Positions 11,422-20,752 of a stretch of DNA of 64,000 nt are shown one piece after another; the first letter of the stretch is position 1, and every line of letters starts with the position of its first letter. The DNA is taken from contig NZ_BLJU01000007.1 in NCBI RefSeq assembly GCF_009932725.1, forward strand, positions 1 through 64,000. The letters run 5' to 3'. The DNA is from Pseudomonas yangonensis. GTDB taxonomy: Bacteria > Pseudomonadota > Gammaproteobacteria > Pseudomonadales > Pseudomonadaceae. The notes under the pieces are model-generated. The model made no database searches. It saw only the letters and a list, made by a program, of their open reading frames with translations, and was not told the DNA's origin. A program made the position numbers and the translations under genes.

Positions 11422-12309
11422 CTAGAGAATCACCTGATGCTCGGCCTGCCCCCGGATCGATACTTCCACAGCAAACAGTTTGCCGGCGTGGGGTTCAGCG
11501 GCGAGCTGGTCGTTATCCAGACCGTCGCGTGCGGAGGTGACGAACAGCGTCGACAGGTTGGGCCCTGCCAATGCCGGGCAGGATATCTGTGAGGCGGGAA
11601 AAGCCAGGGCCTGCAGGAACTGACCATTGCTGTCGTAACAGGCCACCCGCGAAGCGCCCCATTGCGCGTTCCACAGCCGTCCCTGTGCGTCGACCACGGC
11701 GCCATCGGGATTCAAACCGGCCGCGCGACAATCGACGAACGGCTGCAGCTCGCCGCTTGGCCAGCCATCCTGCTCGTCCAGCGCCTGGCGCCAGATCTGC
11801 TGGCGATGGGTATCGGCGAAGTAGGCGAAGCGGCGATCCGGCGAGAAACAGATGGCGTTGCTGATGGTGATATCGGCGAACAGCCGACGCAGCTCACCCC
11901 GATAATAGCGATAGATGGCGCCAGCCCGGGGCTGGGCTTCGAGGCCCATGGTGCCGATCCAGAAACCGCCCCAGGGGTCGGCGCGTCCATCGTTGGAGCG
12001 GGTCAGCGGGTTGTCTGCCTCCAGGGCGCAGATCGTCGCGCGCGCGCCGCTGCGCAAATCGAAGATCGACAGTGCCGTTTCGCTGGCCATCAGCAGGCGG
12101 TCGTTGTCGATCCAGCCAGCCGCGGAGGCACGCTCATCCAGCGACCACTCCAGCGACTGGCCATCGCGCCGGCTCAACAGACGCCTGCCAAGGATATCGA
12201 ACCAGAACAACTGCTCCCGCAGCGGGTGCCAGAACACGCCCTCGCCCAGGGTGCAGGCCCGTGAATCGGCGATGCGCGCGGCGCTACTGCCGTGGGGATT
12301 AGCGGTCAT
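11422..12309 (-). CDS. SMP-30/gluconolactonase-family sugar lactonase
   Basis: A 295-residue beta-propeller lactonase. Metal-site segments of the family are present: LGEGVFWH near the N-terminus (Glu ligand), RSNDGRADPWGGFWIGTMG, ISNAICFSPD and LNPDGAVVDAQGRLW (Asn and Asp ligands). It most likely opens the aldonolactone made by the neighbouring SDR so that the dehydratase can act, as L-arabinolactonase does in the non-phosphorylating arabinose pathway. The ATG at 12309 has GAGGAGG nine bases upstream; the earlier TTG adds six residues without support. It is the last gene of the sugar operon and ends in TAG. Substrate identity (arabinono-, galactono-, xylono- or fuconolactone) is not settled. 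Confidence 0.85.
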   Translation of the reverse strand: MTANPHGSSAARIADSRACTLGEGVFWHPLREQLFWFDILGRRLLSRRDGQSLEWSLDERASAAGWIDNDRLLMASETALSIFDLRSGARATICALEADNPLTRSNDGRADPWGGFWIGTMGLEAQPRAGAIYRYYRGELRRLFADITISNAICFSPDRRFAYFADTHRQQIWRQALDEQDGWPSGELQPFVDCRAAGLNPDGAVVDAQGRLWNAQWGASRVACYDSNGQFLQALAFPASQISCPALAGPNLSTLFVTSARDGLDNDQLAAEPHAGKLFAVEVSIRGQAEHQVIL

Positions 12310-12366
12310 GTCCAGGTGCCTCCTCAAATGTGCTGGTGAGCAGCCGCCAGGCAGGCCAACTCCTGC

Positions 12367-14112
12367 TTAATGGCTATCCTTGGGAACACCGGCGCCACGG
12401 CAACCCTTGAGAAAATCGAAGTCCGCCCCGCTGTCGGCGCCCTGCACGTGGTCATGGAACAGCTTTATGTAACCGCTGGCCGGCGGTTTGACGCTCGGCT
12501 GCCACTCAGCCAGGCGCTGGCGCAGCTCGGCCTCGGGAATATCCAGGTGAATGCGCCGCGCCTCCACGTCGAGTTCTATCATGTCGCCATTGCGCACCAC
12601 CGCCAGCGGCCCGCCAGCCGCCGCTTCCGGCGTGGTGTGCAGCACCACGGTGCCATAGGCGGTGCCGGACATGCGCGCATCGGAAATACGCACCATGTCG
12701 GTGATGCCCTTGCGCAGTACCTTGGGCGGCAGGCCCATGTTGCCCACTTCAGCCATGCCCGGGTAACCACGCGGGCCGCAACTCTTCAGCACCATCACAC
12801 AGTTTTCGTCGATATCCAGGCTCTCGTCGTTGATCTTCGCCTTGTAGTCGTCGATGTCCTCGAACACCACGGCGCGGCCCCGGTGCTGCATCAGGTGCTT
12901 TGATGCGGCCGACGGCTTGAGCACCGCACCGCGCGGCGCCAGGTTGCCGCGCAGCACGGCGATCCCGCCCTTTGCGGTCAGTGCCTTATCGACCGGGCGG
13001 ATGACGTCTTCGTTCCAGTTGCGTACGCCCTTTACCTCCTCCCAGATGGTCTCTCCGGACACGGTCAGCGCATCCTTGTGCAGCTTGCCGCCTTCGCCAA
13101 GCATGCGGATCACCACCGGCAGGCCACCGGCGTAGAAGAACTCTTCCATCAGATATTTGCCCGAGGGCATCAGGTTGACGATGGTCGGGATGTCCCGGCC
13201 GAGGCGGTCCCAGTCGTCCAGGGTCAGGTCGACGCCGACGCGACCGGCAATGGCCAAGAGGTGTATCACCGCGTTGGTCGAGCCGCCGATGCTGCCGTTG
13301 ACGCGGATGGCGTTTTCGAAAGCCTGGCGGGTCATGATGTCGGAGGGTTTCAGGTCGTCCTTGACCATCTGTACGATGCGTCTCCCGGTCAGGTGAGCCA
13401 TCACCCGGCGGCGACTGTCCACCGCGGGAATCGCCGCGTTGCCGGACAGCGCCATGCCCAGCGCTTCGGCCATGCTGGCCATGGTGCTGGCGGTGCCCAT
13501 GGTGTTGCACGAGCCCGGCGAGCGCGACATCGACTGCTCGGCCTCGAGGAAGTCTTCGCGGCTCATCTTGCCGGCCTTGATGTCTTCGGACATCTGCCAC
13601 AGCGCGGTGCCGGAACCGACACGCTCGCCACGAAACCAGCCGTTGAGCATCGGCCCGCCGGACACCACGATGGCCGGAATGTCGACGCTGGCGGCGCCCA
13701 TCAGCAGCGCCGGGGTGGTCTTGTCGCAACCGGCCAGCAGCACCACACCATCCAGCGGGTTGGCGCGCAGCGCTTCCTCCACGTCCATCGCCGCCATATT
13801 GCGGTACATCATCGCGGTCGGGCGCAGCGAACTTTCGCCGGCCGAGAACACCGGAAATTCCAGCGGCAGGCCGCCGGCCTCGTAGATGCCATGCTTGACC
13901 CGCTCGGCCAGGTCACGCAGGTGCGCATTGCAGGGCGTGAGCTGCGACCAGGTGTTGCAGATGCCGATCACCGGGCGGCCGTCGAACAGGTCGGCCGGCA
14001 GGCCCTGGTTCTTCATCCAGCTGCGATGGTAAATGTGATCACGCGAGTCGCCACCGTACCATTCGGTGGAGCGCAGCTTGCGGGGCCAGGCTGCCGGTTT
14101 GAAGGTGCTCAT
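12367..14112 (-). CDS. Aldonate dehydratase, IlvD/Edd family (L-arabonate dehydratase-like)
   Basis: A 581-residue Fe-S dehydratase that should turn a sugar acid into its 2-keto-3-deoxy form. The three cluster cysteines are in GICNTWSQLTPCN, LLAGCDKTTPA and LKSCGPRGYPG. Length and the WPRKLRSTEWYGG N-terminus resemble pentonate/L-arabonate dehydratases rather than IlvD proper, and the neighbours (importer, sugar dehydrogenase, lactonase) support a catabolic role rather than branched-chain amino acid synthesis. The ATG at 14112 overlaps the SDR stop by four bases; the frame extending upstream inside the SDR gene is not part of the protein. Arabonate, xylonate or galactonate are all possible substrates. 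Confidence 0.86.
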   Translation of the reverse strand: MSTFKPAAWPRKLRSTEWYGGDSRDHIYHRSWMKNQGLPADLFDGRPVIGICNTWSQLTPCNAHLRDLAERVKHGIYEAGGLPLEFPVFSAGESSLRPTAMMYRNMAAMDVEEALRANPLDGVVLLAGCDKTTPALLMGAASVDIPAIVVSGGPMLNGWFRGERVGSGTALWQMSEDIKAGKMSREDFLEAEQSMSRSPGSCNTMGTASTMASMAEALGMALSGNAAIPAVDSRRRVMAHLTGRRIVQMVKDDLKPSDIMTRQAFENAIRVNGSIGGSTNAVIHLLAIAGRVGVDLTLDDWDRLGRDIPTIVNLMPSGKYLMEEFFYAGGLPVVIRMLGEGGKLHKDALTVSGETIWEEVKGVRNWNEDVIRPVDKALTAKGGIAVLRGNLAPRGAVLKPSAASKHLMQHRGRAVVFEDIDDYKAKINDESLDIDENCVMVLKSCGPRGYPGMAEVGNMGLPPKVLRKGITDMVRISDARMSGTAYGTVVLHTTPEAAAGGPLAVVRNGDMIELDVEARRIHLDIPEAELRQRLAEWQPSVKPPASGYIKLFHDHVQGADSGADFDFLKGCRGAGVPKDSH

Positions 14113-14891
14113 ACCCAACCTCCGTCGACGATGAAATTCTGCGCGGTGCACATGGCCGCCGCGTCGGATGCCAGAAACAGCGCCATGTCGGCGATATGCT
14201 CGGGCAGGAGCTGGCCGGGCATGCACTGGTTCTGGCGAATCTGCTCCTTGGCCGTTTCGTCGACCCACATGGCCAACTGCTTCTCGGTCATCACCCAGCC
14301 CGGCACCAGGGTGTTGACGCGGATGCGATCCTTACCCAGATCCCGCGCCAGGCCACGGGTCAGCCCGTGGGTGGCGGCCTTGCTCGCCGCGTACACCGGG
14401 TAGCCGGCCGAGGCCATCATCCAGCCCACCGAGCCGAAGTTGATGATCGAGCCCCCGCCGGCCTGGCGCATCATCGGCACCACCGCCTGGGCGGCGAAGG
14501 TGGCGTGGCGCAGGTTCACGGCAATCAGATTGTCGAAGCGTTCCATGCTGATCGAATCCAGCGCGTGGCGTACATCATTGGCGGCGTTGTTGAGCAGCAC
14601 GGTAATTGGCCCGAACTGCTCGGCGACCTTGTGAATGGCAGCCTGGTAGGCCTTGACGTCGGTGATGTCGCAGCGCAGGAAAAGTACCTGATGCCCTGCT
14701 TCTGTCAGCTCACTCGCCAGGGCCATGCCATGCTTGTCGTCGATGTCGACGAAGGCGGTACGCGCGCCCTGCCGCGCGAACGCCGTGACCAGCGCGCGGC
14801 CGATGCCGGTGGCGCCACCGGAAATCAGCACGGTGCGCCCGGCCAGGTCGGCGTAAACCGCCTTGCCCGAAGGTTGATTGTGGCTGTTCAT
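14109..14891 (-). CDS. SDR-family sugar 1-dehydrogenase (probable)
   Basis: A 260-residue classical short-chain dehydrogenase. The cofactor loop GGATGIG is at residues 25-31, an acidic end of beta-2 (FVDIDDKHG, favouring NAD) at about 48-55, and the tetrad Asn126, Ser154, Tyr167, Lys171 is complete. The usual NNAG is NNAAND here. In this operon it most likely oxidises the imported aldose to the lactone. The ATG at 14891 is preceded by GAGGTAG. It sits 92 bases after gguB and overlaps the dehydratase start, so it belongs to the same transcript. The exact sugar is unknown. Confidence 0.82.
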   Translation of the reverse strand: MNSHNQPSGKAVYADLAGRTVLISGGATGIGRALVTAFARQGARTAFVDIDDKHGMALASELTEAGHQVLFLRCDITDVKAYQAAIHKVAEQFGPITVLLNNAANDVRHALDSISMERFDNLIAVNLRHATFAAQAVVPMMRQAGGGSIINFGSVGWMMASAGYPVYAASKAATHGLTRGLARDLGKDRIRVNTLVPGWVMTEKQLAMWVDETAKEQIRQNQCMPGQLLPEHIADMALFLASDAAAMCTAQNFIVDGGWV

Positions 14892-14983
14892 GGCCTGCTA
14901 CCTCGTGTTCATCCCGCGGCGCCCGGTTGTGCCCGGCGCCAGCGGTACTGCGGAAATGGTTGGCTATGGCGGCTCAGCGTCCG

Positions 14984-16189
14984 TTAACGGGACTTGCTCT
15001 TGTTGACAACGTCGAAGATCACCGCGGCCAGCAGCACCAGGCCCTTGATTACCTGCTGCCATTCGATGCCGATGCCGAGAATCGACATGCCGTTGTTCAT
15101 TACCCCCATGATCAGGGCACCGATCACCGCGCCGATGATCTTGCCGACGCCGCCGGACATCGACGCGCCGCCGATGAACACCGCTGCGATCACGTCCAGC
15201 TCGAACGACACGCCGGCCTTGGGCGTCGCGGTGTTGAGCCGCGCGGCGAAGATCATGCCGGCCAGGGCCGCGAGCATGCCCATGTTGACGAAGGCGAAGA
15301 AGGTCAGGCGCTCGGTGTTGATGCCCGACAGCTTGGCCGCCTTGACGTTGCCGCCGATGGCGTAGATGCGCCGGCCCAGCGTGGTGCGGTTGGTCAGGAA
15401 GGTGTAGGCGCTGATCAGCAGGGCCATGATGATCAGCACGTTCGGCAGACCGCGGTAGGTGGCCAGCAGGTAGGCGATGTAGACGATGGCGCCGGCGATC
15501 AGCAGGTTCTTGACCGCGAAGAACACCCCAGGCTCGTCGACGATGCCGTAGCGTTTGGCGCGCCGACGCCCGCGCAGCGCCAGGTAGATGATCATCGCAG
15601 CGGCGAACACACCGAGCACTATGGCGGTCACGTTGGGCCGCTTGACGCCGAAGATGTCCGGGATGAAGCCGTTGCTCATCAGCTGGAAACTGCTGGAGAA
15701 AGGGCCGATGGACTGACCGTCCAGTACCGCCAGGGTCAGGCCGCGAAACACCAGCATGCCGGCCAGGGTGACGATGAACGAGGGAATCTGCCAGTAGGCG
15801 ATCCAGTAGCCCTGGGCTGCGCCGATCAGGCAGCCCATCAACAGGCAAACCGGCACCACCACCGAGGTCGACCAGCCCCACTGCACCATCATCACCGCCG
15901 CCGCAGCGCCGACGAAGCCGACCACCGAGCCCACCGACAGGTCGATGTGCCCGGAGACGATCACCAGCAACATGCCCAGTGCCATGATGATGATGTAGCT
16001 GTTCTGCAGCAGCAGGTTGGTAAGGTTGATCGGGCGCATCAGCGTGCCATCGGTGAGCACCTCGAACAGCCCCATGATGACCACCAGGGTCAACAGCATG
16101 CCGTAGTCGCGGATATGGCTCTTCATGTGGCCCAACAGCGAGGGTCGCGCTAGGTGTTGGGTTTGAGCGGTTTGAGTGTTGGTTTCCAT
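14984..16189 (-). CDS. gguB: Monosaccharide ABC transporter permease (GguB)
   Basis: A 401-residue multi-spanning permease of the XylH/AraH/MmsB class, at the longer length (about 400) typical of GguB, partner of GguA and ChvE in Agrobacterium. Conserved segments include GMLLVIVSGHIDLSVGS and VIAAVFIGGASMSGGVG, the latter near the ATPase contact region. I choose the ATG at 16189, which has GCGAGGA upstream; a GTG at 16207 overlapping the gguA stop (GTGA) is the alternative and would add six residues. It imports sugars such as arabinose, galactose, xylose or glucose in related systems. Confidence 0.92.
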   Translation of the reverse strand: METNTQTAQTQHLARPSLLGHMKSHIRDYGMLLTLVVIMGLFEVLTDGTLMRPINLTNLLLQNSYIIIMALGMLLVIVSGHIDLSVGSVVGFVGAAAAVMMVQWGWSTSVVVPVCLLMGCLIGAAQGYWIAYWQIPSFIVTLAGMLVFRGLTLAVLDGQSIGPFSSSFQLMSNGFIPDIFGVKRPNVTAIVLGVFAAAMIIYLALRGRRRAKRYGIVDEPGVFFAVKNLLIAGAIVYIAYLLATYRGLPNVLIIMALLISAYTFLTNRTTLGRRIYAIGGNVKAAKLSGINTERLTFFAFVNMGMLAALAGMIFAARLNTATPKAGVSFELDVIAAVFIGGASMSGGVGKIIGAVIGALIMGVMNNGMSILGIGIEWQQVIKGLVLLAAVIFDVVNKSKSR

Positions 16190-16203
16190 TGCGTTGTCCT
16201 CGC

Positions 16204-17730
16204 TCACGCCTTGACGATCATCGACATGATCTTTTCCTGGCTCGCCTCTTCACGTGCCAGTTCGCCCAGGAAGGCGCCTTCGTTCATTACGTAGATGCGG
16301 TCGCACATGCCCAAAAGCTCGGGCATCTCCGACGAGATGATGATCACGCCCTTGCCGTCAGCGGCGAGCTGGTTGATCAGGCTGTAGATCTCGAACTTGG
16401 CGCCCACGTCGATGCCGCGGGTGGGCTCGTCGAGAATCAGCACTTCGGGCTTGGCGAACAGCCATTTGCTGAGCACCACCTTCTGCTGATTACCGCCCGA
16501 GAGGTTGAGCACCTTCTGGAATACCCCCGGCGTGCGGATGTGCATGGCCTCGCGGTACTGCTCGGCAACCCGGCGCTCTTCGTGCTCGTCGATCACGCCG
16601 TGGCTGGAGACACCCGGCAGGTTGGCCAGGGTGGTGTTGCACTGGATGCTTTCGTCGAGCACCAGTCCCAGGGACTTGCGGTCTTCGGTGACGTAGGCGA
16701 TGCCGTTGTCCACCGCGCGGCGCACGGTCGACACGTCGATCTCTTTGCCGCGCAGGTGCACGGAACCGGAAATATTGCGCCCGTAGCTCCTGCCGAACAC
16801 GCTCATGGCCAGCTCGGTGCGCCCTGCCCCCATCAGCCCGGCGATGCCGACCACCTCACCGGCGGCAACGCGCAGGTTGACGTTGCGGATCATCTGCCGC
16901 GAAGCCGACTCCGGGTGCCAGACGTTCCAGTCGCGGATTTCCAGCAGCGTCTCGCCGATCTGCGGCGTGCGCTCCGGGTAGCGGTTCTCCATATCGCGAC
17001 CGACCATGCCGCGGATGATGGTTTCTTCACTGACCGCTTCGGTGTGGCAGTCCATGCTGCTCACCGAGGCGCCGTCGCGCAGCACGGTAATGCTGTCGGC
17101 AACGCGGCTGACTTCATTGAGCTTGTGGGAAATCAGGATCGAGGAAATGCCCTGGGCGCGGAACTCCAGCAGCAGGTCGAGCAGCTTCTGGCTGTCGTTT
17201 TCCTGCAGCGCCGCGGTGGGCTCATCGAGGATCAGGAGCTTGACGTCCTTGGCCAGCGCCTTGGCGATTTCCACCAGTTGCTGCTTGCCCACGCCGAGCT
17301 TCTCCACCGGCGTGGTGGCGATCTCGTCGAGGCCGACCTTGCCCAGCAGCACCTCGGTGCGCCGGTACACCTCGGGCCAGTCGATCACGCCGCCACTGGT
17401 GATTTCGTTACCGAGAAACAGGTTTTCGGCGATGGACAGCAGCGGCACGAGCGCCAGCTCCTGGTGGATGATGATGATGCCTTCACGCTCGCTGTCACGA
17501 ATGCCGGTGAACGCCAGCGGCTTACCTTCGTAAATGATCTCGCCGTCGTAGCTGCCGTGCGGATAGACGCCGCTGAGCACCTTCATCAGAGTCGACTTGC
17601 CGGCGCCATTCTCGCCGCACAGCGCGTGAATCTCGCCACGACGCACCTTGAGGTTGACGTTGTCGAGCGCCTTCACGCCCGGAAACGTCTTGGTGATACC
17701 GCGCATTTCCAGAATGATGTCTTGCTGCAT
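16204..17730 (-). CDS. gguA: Monosaccharide ABC transporter ATP-binding protein (GguA)
   Basis: A 508-residue tandem ABC ATPase typical of sugar importers. The first domain has an intact Walker A (GENGAGKST) and Walker B ([11 protein letters not shown]); the second has a degenerate P-loop ([10 protein letters not shown]) but a good signature [10 protein letters not shown] and Walker [12 protein letters not shown]. This asymmetry is normal for RbsA/XylG/GguA proteins. It follows chvE after 105 bases that include a strong hairpin, and precedes gguB almost without gap. The ribosome-binding site is weak (GGAT), which would keep its level below that of ChvE. Confidence 0.94.
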   Translation of the reverse strand: MQQDIILEMRGITKTFPGVKALDNVNLKVRRGEIHALCGENGAGKSTLMKVLSGVYPHGSYDGEIIYEGKPLAFTGIRDSEREGIIIIHQELALVPLLSIAENLFLGNEITSGGVIDWPEVYRRTEVLLGKVGLDEIATTPVEKLGVGKQQLVEIAKALAKDVKLLILDEPTAALQENDSQKLLDLLLEFRAQGISSILISHKLNEVSRVADSITVLRDGASVSSMDCHTEAVSEETIIRGMVGRDMENRYPERTPQIGETLLEIRDWNVWHPESASRQMIRNVNLRVAAGEVVGIAGLMGAGRTELAMSVFGRSYGRNISGSVHLRGKEIDVSTVRRAVDNGIAYVTEDRKSLGLVLDESIQCNTTLANLPGVSSHGVIDEHEERRVAEQYREAMHIRTPGVFQKVLNLSGGNQQKVVLSKWLFAKPEVLILDEPTRGIDVGAKFEIYSLINQLAADGKGVIIISSEMPELLGMCDRIYVMNEGAFLGELAREEASQEKIMSMIVKA

Positions 17731-17803
17731 GGTTTTATCCGTCCGCTAGGCACGCGCCAACCGCAGCGCGCGCGCCATGCTCAGGTAAACAAGGGGTAAG
17801 GGA

Positions 17804-17826
17804 CCGGCAGCGGGCCGCGCTGCCGG
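17804..17826 (-). promoter_or_regulatory. Stem-loop between chvE and gguA
   Basis: A perfect 9-pair stem CCGGCAGCG / CGCTGCCGG with a 5-base loop lies ten bases past the chvE stop on the minus strand. There is no T tract, so it is more likely an mRNA 3'-stabilising or attenuating hairpin that raises binding-protein output relative to the membrane parts, a common arrangement in ABC import operons. The role is inference from position. Confidence 0.6.
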
Positions 17827-17835
17827 CAGGGACGC

Positions 17836-18900
17836 TTACTGGATCTGGTTCCTGGTGTAATAACCGCTGTCGATCAGCACCTTTTCCCAGTTGCTCTTGT
17901 CGACCGTGACCGGCTGCAGCAGGTAGGCCGGCACCACTTTCTTGCCGTTGTCGTAGGTCTTGGTGTCATTGATCTGCGGCTCGCTGCCCTCAAGCAGCGC
18001 CCTGACCATGCCGACGGTCACCTCGGCAAGCTGGCGGGTGTCCTTGAATATCGTCGAATACTGCTCGCCAGCGAGGATCGATTTCACCGACGGCACTTCC
18101 GAATCCTGGCCAGTGACGATCGGCATCGGCATGTCGCCGGAGCCGTAACCGACGCCCTTCAGGGACGACAGCACACCGATGGAGATGCCGTCGTAGGGCG
18201 ACAGCACGCCGTCGAGGCGCTCCTTGGTGTAGTTGGCGGACAGCAGGTTATCCATGCGTGCCTGGGCGGTGGCGCCGTCCCAGCGCAGGGTGCCGACCTT
18301 GCCCATGCCGGTCTGCCCGGAGAGGATCTTGATCTCGCCCTTGTCGATCAAAGGCTGCAGCACCGACATGGCGCCGTCATAGAAGAAGTAGGCGTTGTTG
18401 TCGTCCGGCGAGCCGCCGAACAGCTCGACGTTGTAGGGGCCAGGGCCGCGCGCCTGCATGCCCTTGAGCAGAGATTCGGCCTGCAGCACGCCGACCTTGG
18501 TGTTGTCGAAAGTGGCGTAGTAGTCGACGTACTCGCTGTCGCGGATCAGGCGGTCATAGGCGATCACCTTGATGTCCGCGGCGTTGGCGTTTTCCAGGGC
18601 ATTGGTCAGGGTGGTGCCGTCGATGGCGGCGATGACCAGAACGTTGACACCCTTGACCATCATGTTCTCGATCTGCGAGACCTGTGTGGGAATGTCGTCT
18701 TCGGCGTACTGCAGGTCGGCCTTGTAGCCGGCTTTTTCCAGCTGCTTGACCATGTTGTCGCCATCATTGATCCAGCGAGAGGATGACTTGGTCGGCATGG
18801 CGATTCCGACGAAGCCCTTTTCGGCCGCGCCGACGGAAGCGGCACTGATCAGGGTGGCGCCCATGGCCACGGCGGCCACAAGTTTACGGACTGCGTTCAT
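17836..18900 (-). CDS. chvE: Sugar-binding periplasmic protein (ChvE/multiple monosaccharide type)
   Basis: A 354-residue periplasmic binding protein with a signal peptide (about residues 1-26, ending [15 protein letters not shown]). The segments [28 protein letters not shown] and [19 protein letters not shown] match the ChvE/MmsA group, which binds several aldoses. In Agrobacterium ChvE also feeds sugar signals to VirA and to chemotaxis; whether it has a signalling partner here is unknown. It is the first gene of the operon, with AGGAGAAG before the ATG, and faces the GbpR-like regulator across 216 bases. Confidence 0.93.
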   Translation of the reverse strand: MNAVRKLVAAVAMGATLISAASVGAAEKGFVGIAMPTKSSSRWINDGDNMVKQLEKAGYKADLQYAEDDIPTQVSQIENMMVKGVNVLVIAAIDGTTLTNALENANAADIKVIAYDRLIRDSEYVDYYATFDNTKVGVLQAESLLKGMQARGPGPYNVELFGGSPDDNNAYFFYDGAMSVLQPLIDKGEIKILSGQTGMGKVGTLRWDGATAQARMDNLLSANYTKERLDGVLSPYDGISIGVLSSLKGVGYGSGDMPMPIVTGQDSEVPSVKSILAGEQYSTIFKDTRQLAEVTVGMVRALLEGSEPQINDTKTYDNGKKVVPAYLLQPVTVDKSNWEKVLIDSGYYTRNQIQ

Positions 18901-19040
18901 TCAGCTTCTCCTGGCGACGCCTGGCGCACTCAGGAGCGCGCGACTTCGCGATTATTGTTGTTGGTTCAACGAAGAGCTCAAAGCAGCCCTGACGATAGAA
19001 GCGCACCCCATATCAAGCAAATTCGTATTTTGCGCAGTTA

Positions 19041-19058
19041 CATACCAATGCTGGTATG
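19041..19058. promoter_or_regulatory. Palindromic operator in the chvE-gbpR divergent region
   Basis: CATACCA-ATGC-TGGTATG is a perfect 7-base inverted repeat, sited between the divergently read chvE and the LysR-type gene, 58 bases before the regulator ATG. The ATAC...GTAT symmetry is of the size LysR-type regulators recognise. Binding by the neighbouring regulator is inference. Confidence 0.6.
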
Positions 19059-19116
19059 TTGTTGTTCGTCAAACAGGCGCTTCCACGCCGCCTTCACCCC
19101 AATAACGAGCGCCACC

Positions 19117-20046
19117 ATGGACATCGGCATCGCCCGCCACCTGAAGATTCCCCAACTACGCTTGATCGCGGCCATCGCCGAACACGGCCAGCTCGGCCTG
19201 GCCGCAGACGAGCTGACCGTCAGCCAGCCTGCCGCCTCGCGCATGCTGGCTGAGATCGAACACACCCTCGGCGCGCGGCTGTTCGAACGTCATGCCAAGG
19301 GTATGGTACCGACGCTGATCGGCCGCGCCCTGGCCCGCCGCGCGCACAACATGCTGGTGGAACTGCGCGACCTGGCCCAGGACGTCGAGGAGCTCAAGCG
19401 CGGCGAAGGCGGCATGACCACGGTCGGTGCCGTGACCGGTGCGGCGGTGGGCTTCGTGATTCCCGCCATCCGCCAGCTCAAGGCGATGTCGCCGCGCGCC
19501 GACGTGCATGTCAACGTGGCCGCCAGCGACGAACTGGTGCACGACCTGGCGGCCGGCAAGAACGACTTCGTGCTGGCCCGCCTGCCCCGCGGCGTCAACC
19601 CGGCAGATTTCGAGATCTATCCGGCGCGCACCGAAACCCTGAAACTGATCGTGCGTCAGGATCACCCGCTGGCCAACGTCGACCAGGTGACGCTCCACGA
19701 TCTATCACCCTACGAATGGGTAATGCAGAGCCACCGGACGCCGATTCGCGAGGCGATGGAAACCGCCTTTCTCAGCGTTGGCGCACCATTGCCGACCAAC
19801 ATCACCAACACCACTTCACTGCTGGCGATGATCGCCATCCTGGTGTCGTCGTCGGCCATCGCGCCGCTCGCCAGCGAAGTGTCGGACCTGCTGCTCGGCG
19901 ATCAGGTCGGCGCCAAGCTCAAGGTGCTGCCGCTGAACGTGGTCATCGAGATGTCGCCCTACTACCTGTTGCTGGTCAAAGGGCGTGAACTGTCGCCAGT
20001 GGCCAATCGCTTGCGCCGGCTGGTCACTGCAGCGCTGAACAAATGA
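19117..20046 (+). CDS. gbpR: LysR-type regulator, GbpR-like
   Basis: A 309-residue LysR-type transcription factor. The helix-turn-helix covers residues about 10-65 (LKIPQLRLIAAIAEHGQLGLAADELTVSQPAASRMLAEIE), written here as two adjacent segments, first LKIPQLRLIAAIAEHG and then AADELTVSQPAASRML; the rest is an effector-binding domain. In Agrobacterium GbpR sits divergent to chvE and controls it in response to arabinose, fucose and galactose, and the same arrangement is seen here. The ATG at 19117 fits the family start; the open frame upstream to 18955 runs through the operator region and is not credible. A bidirectional terminator follows. Confidence 0.85.
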   Translation: MDIGIARHLKIPQLRLIAAIAEHGQLGLAADELTVSQPAASRMLAEIEHTLGARLFERHAKGMVPTLIGRALARRAHNMLVELRDLAQDVEELKRGEGGMTTVGAVTGAAVGFVIPAIRQLKAMSPRADVHVNVAASDELVHDLAAGKNDFVLARLPRGVNPADFEIYPARTETLKLIVRQDHPLANVDQVTLHDLSPYEWVMQSHRTPIREAMETAFLSVGAPLPTNITNTTSLLAMIAILVSSSAIAPLASEVSDLLLGDQVGAKLKVLPLNVVIEMSPYYLLLVKGRELSPVANRLRRLVTAALNK

Positions 20047-20059
20047 TCTGCACAAACGA

Positions 20060-20086
20060 AAACGGCCTGCGCAAGGCAGGCCGTTT
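20060..20086. terminator. Bidirectional intrinsic terminator between gbpR and tpx
   Basis: AAACGGCCTGC, 5-base loop, GCAGGCCGTTT is a perfect 11-pair stem with A/T runs on both flanks. It lies between two convergent genes and should stop transcription from both sides. Confidence 0.88.
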
Positions 20087-20104
20087 CCGAGTGTGACAGG
20101 CGAC

Positions 20105-20605
20105 TTACTTGAGTACTGCCAGGGCCGCAGCGTAGTCCGGTTCGTGGGCGATTTCACCAACCAGCTCGCTGTGCAGTACCTTGTCCTGCTCGTCCAGCAC
20201 CACCACGGCGCGTGCAGCCAGGCCGGTCAGCGGGCCGCTGGCGATGGCAACGCCGTAGTTCTTGAGGAAGTCGGCACCGCGCAGGGTGGACAGGTTGACC
20301 ACGCTGTCCAGACCTTCGGCGCCACAGAAACGTGCCTGGGCGAACGGCAGATCGGCGGAAATGCACAGCACCACGGTGTTGTCCAACTGGCTGGCTTCGG
20401 CATTGAACTTGCGCACGGAACTGGCGCAAGTCGGGGTATCGACGCTCGGGAAGATGTTAAGCACCTTGCGCTTGCCGGCCAGGCTGGCCAGGGTGACGTC
20501 GCTCAGGTCGCCGGCGACCAGGCTGAAAGCCGGCGCCTGTTGACCGGCCTGCGGCAGTTGACCGTCGACCTGCACCGGATTGCCTTTGAGAGTGACTTGC
20601 GCCAT
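20105..20605 (-). CDS. tpx: Thiol peroxidase, atypical 2-Cys peroxiredoxin
   Basis: A 166-residue periplasm-facing or cytosolic thiol peroxidase that reduces hydrogen peroxide and alkyl hydroperoxides with thioredoxin. The peroxidatic cysteine is Cys60 in [14 protein letters not shown] and the resolving cysteine is Cys94 in ARFCGAEG, spaced as in E. coli Tpx. The length matches the family (about 165-168). AAGGAAA precedes the ATG at 20605. It is a single-gene unit between tamB and gbpR. No OxyR site was identified. Confidence 0.95.
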   Translation of the reverse strand: MAQVTLKGNPVQVDGQLPQAGQQAPAFSLVAGDLSDVTLASLAGKRKVLNIFPSVDTPTCASSVRKFNAEASQLDNTVVLCISADLPFAQARFCGAEGLDSVVNLSTLRGADFLKNYGVAIASGPLTGLAARAVVVLDEQDKVLHSELVGEIAHEPDYAAALAVLK

Positions 20606-20752
20606 GGGAGTTTCCTTATCGTTCAGGGAGTTGAAGGGGCCAACGGCCCGTAGAATGGCAGGTCACGGCCCGACCACGAGTGCAGCCTAGCGCAGAAGCG
20701 GCGCCGATACACCCGGGGCCAAGTAGGGATTTAGCGAACGATCGGGCGGCCA

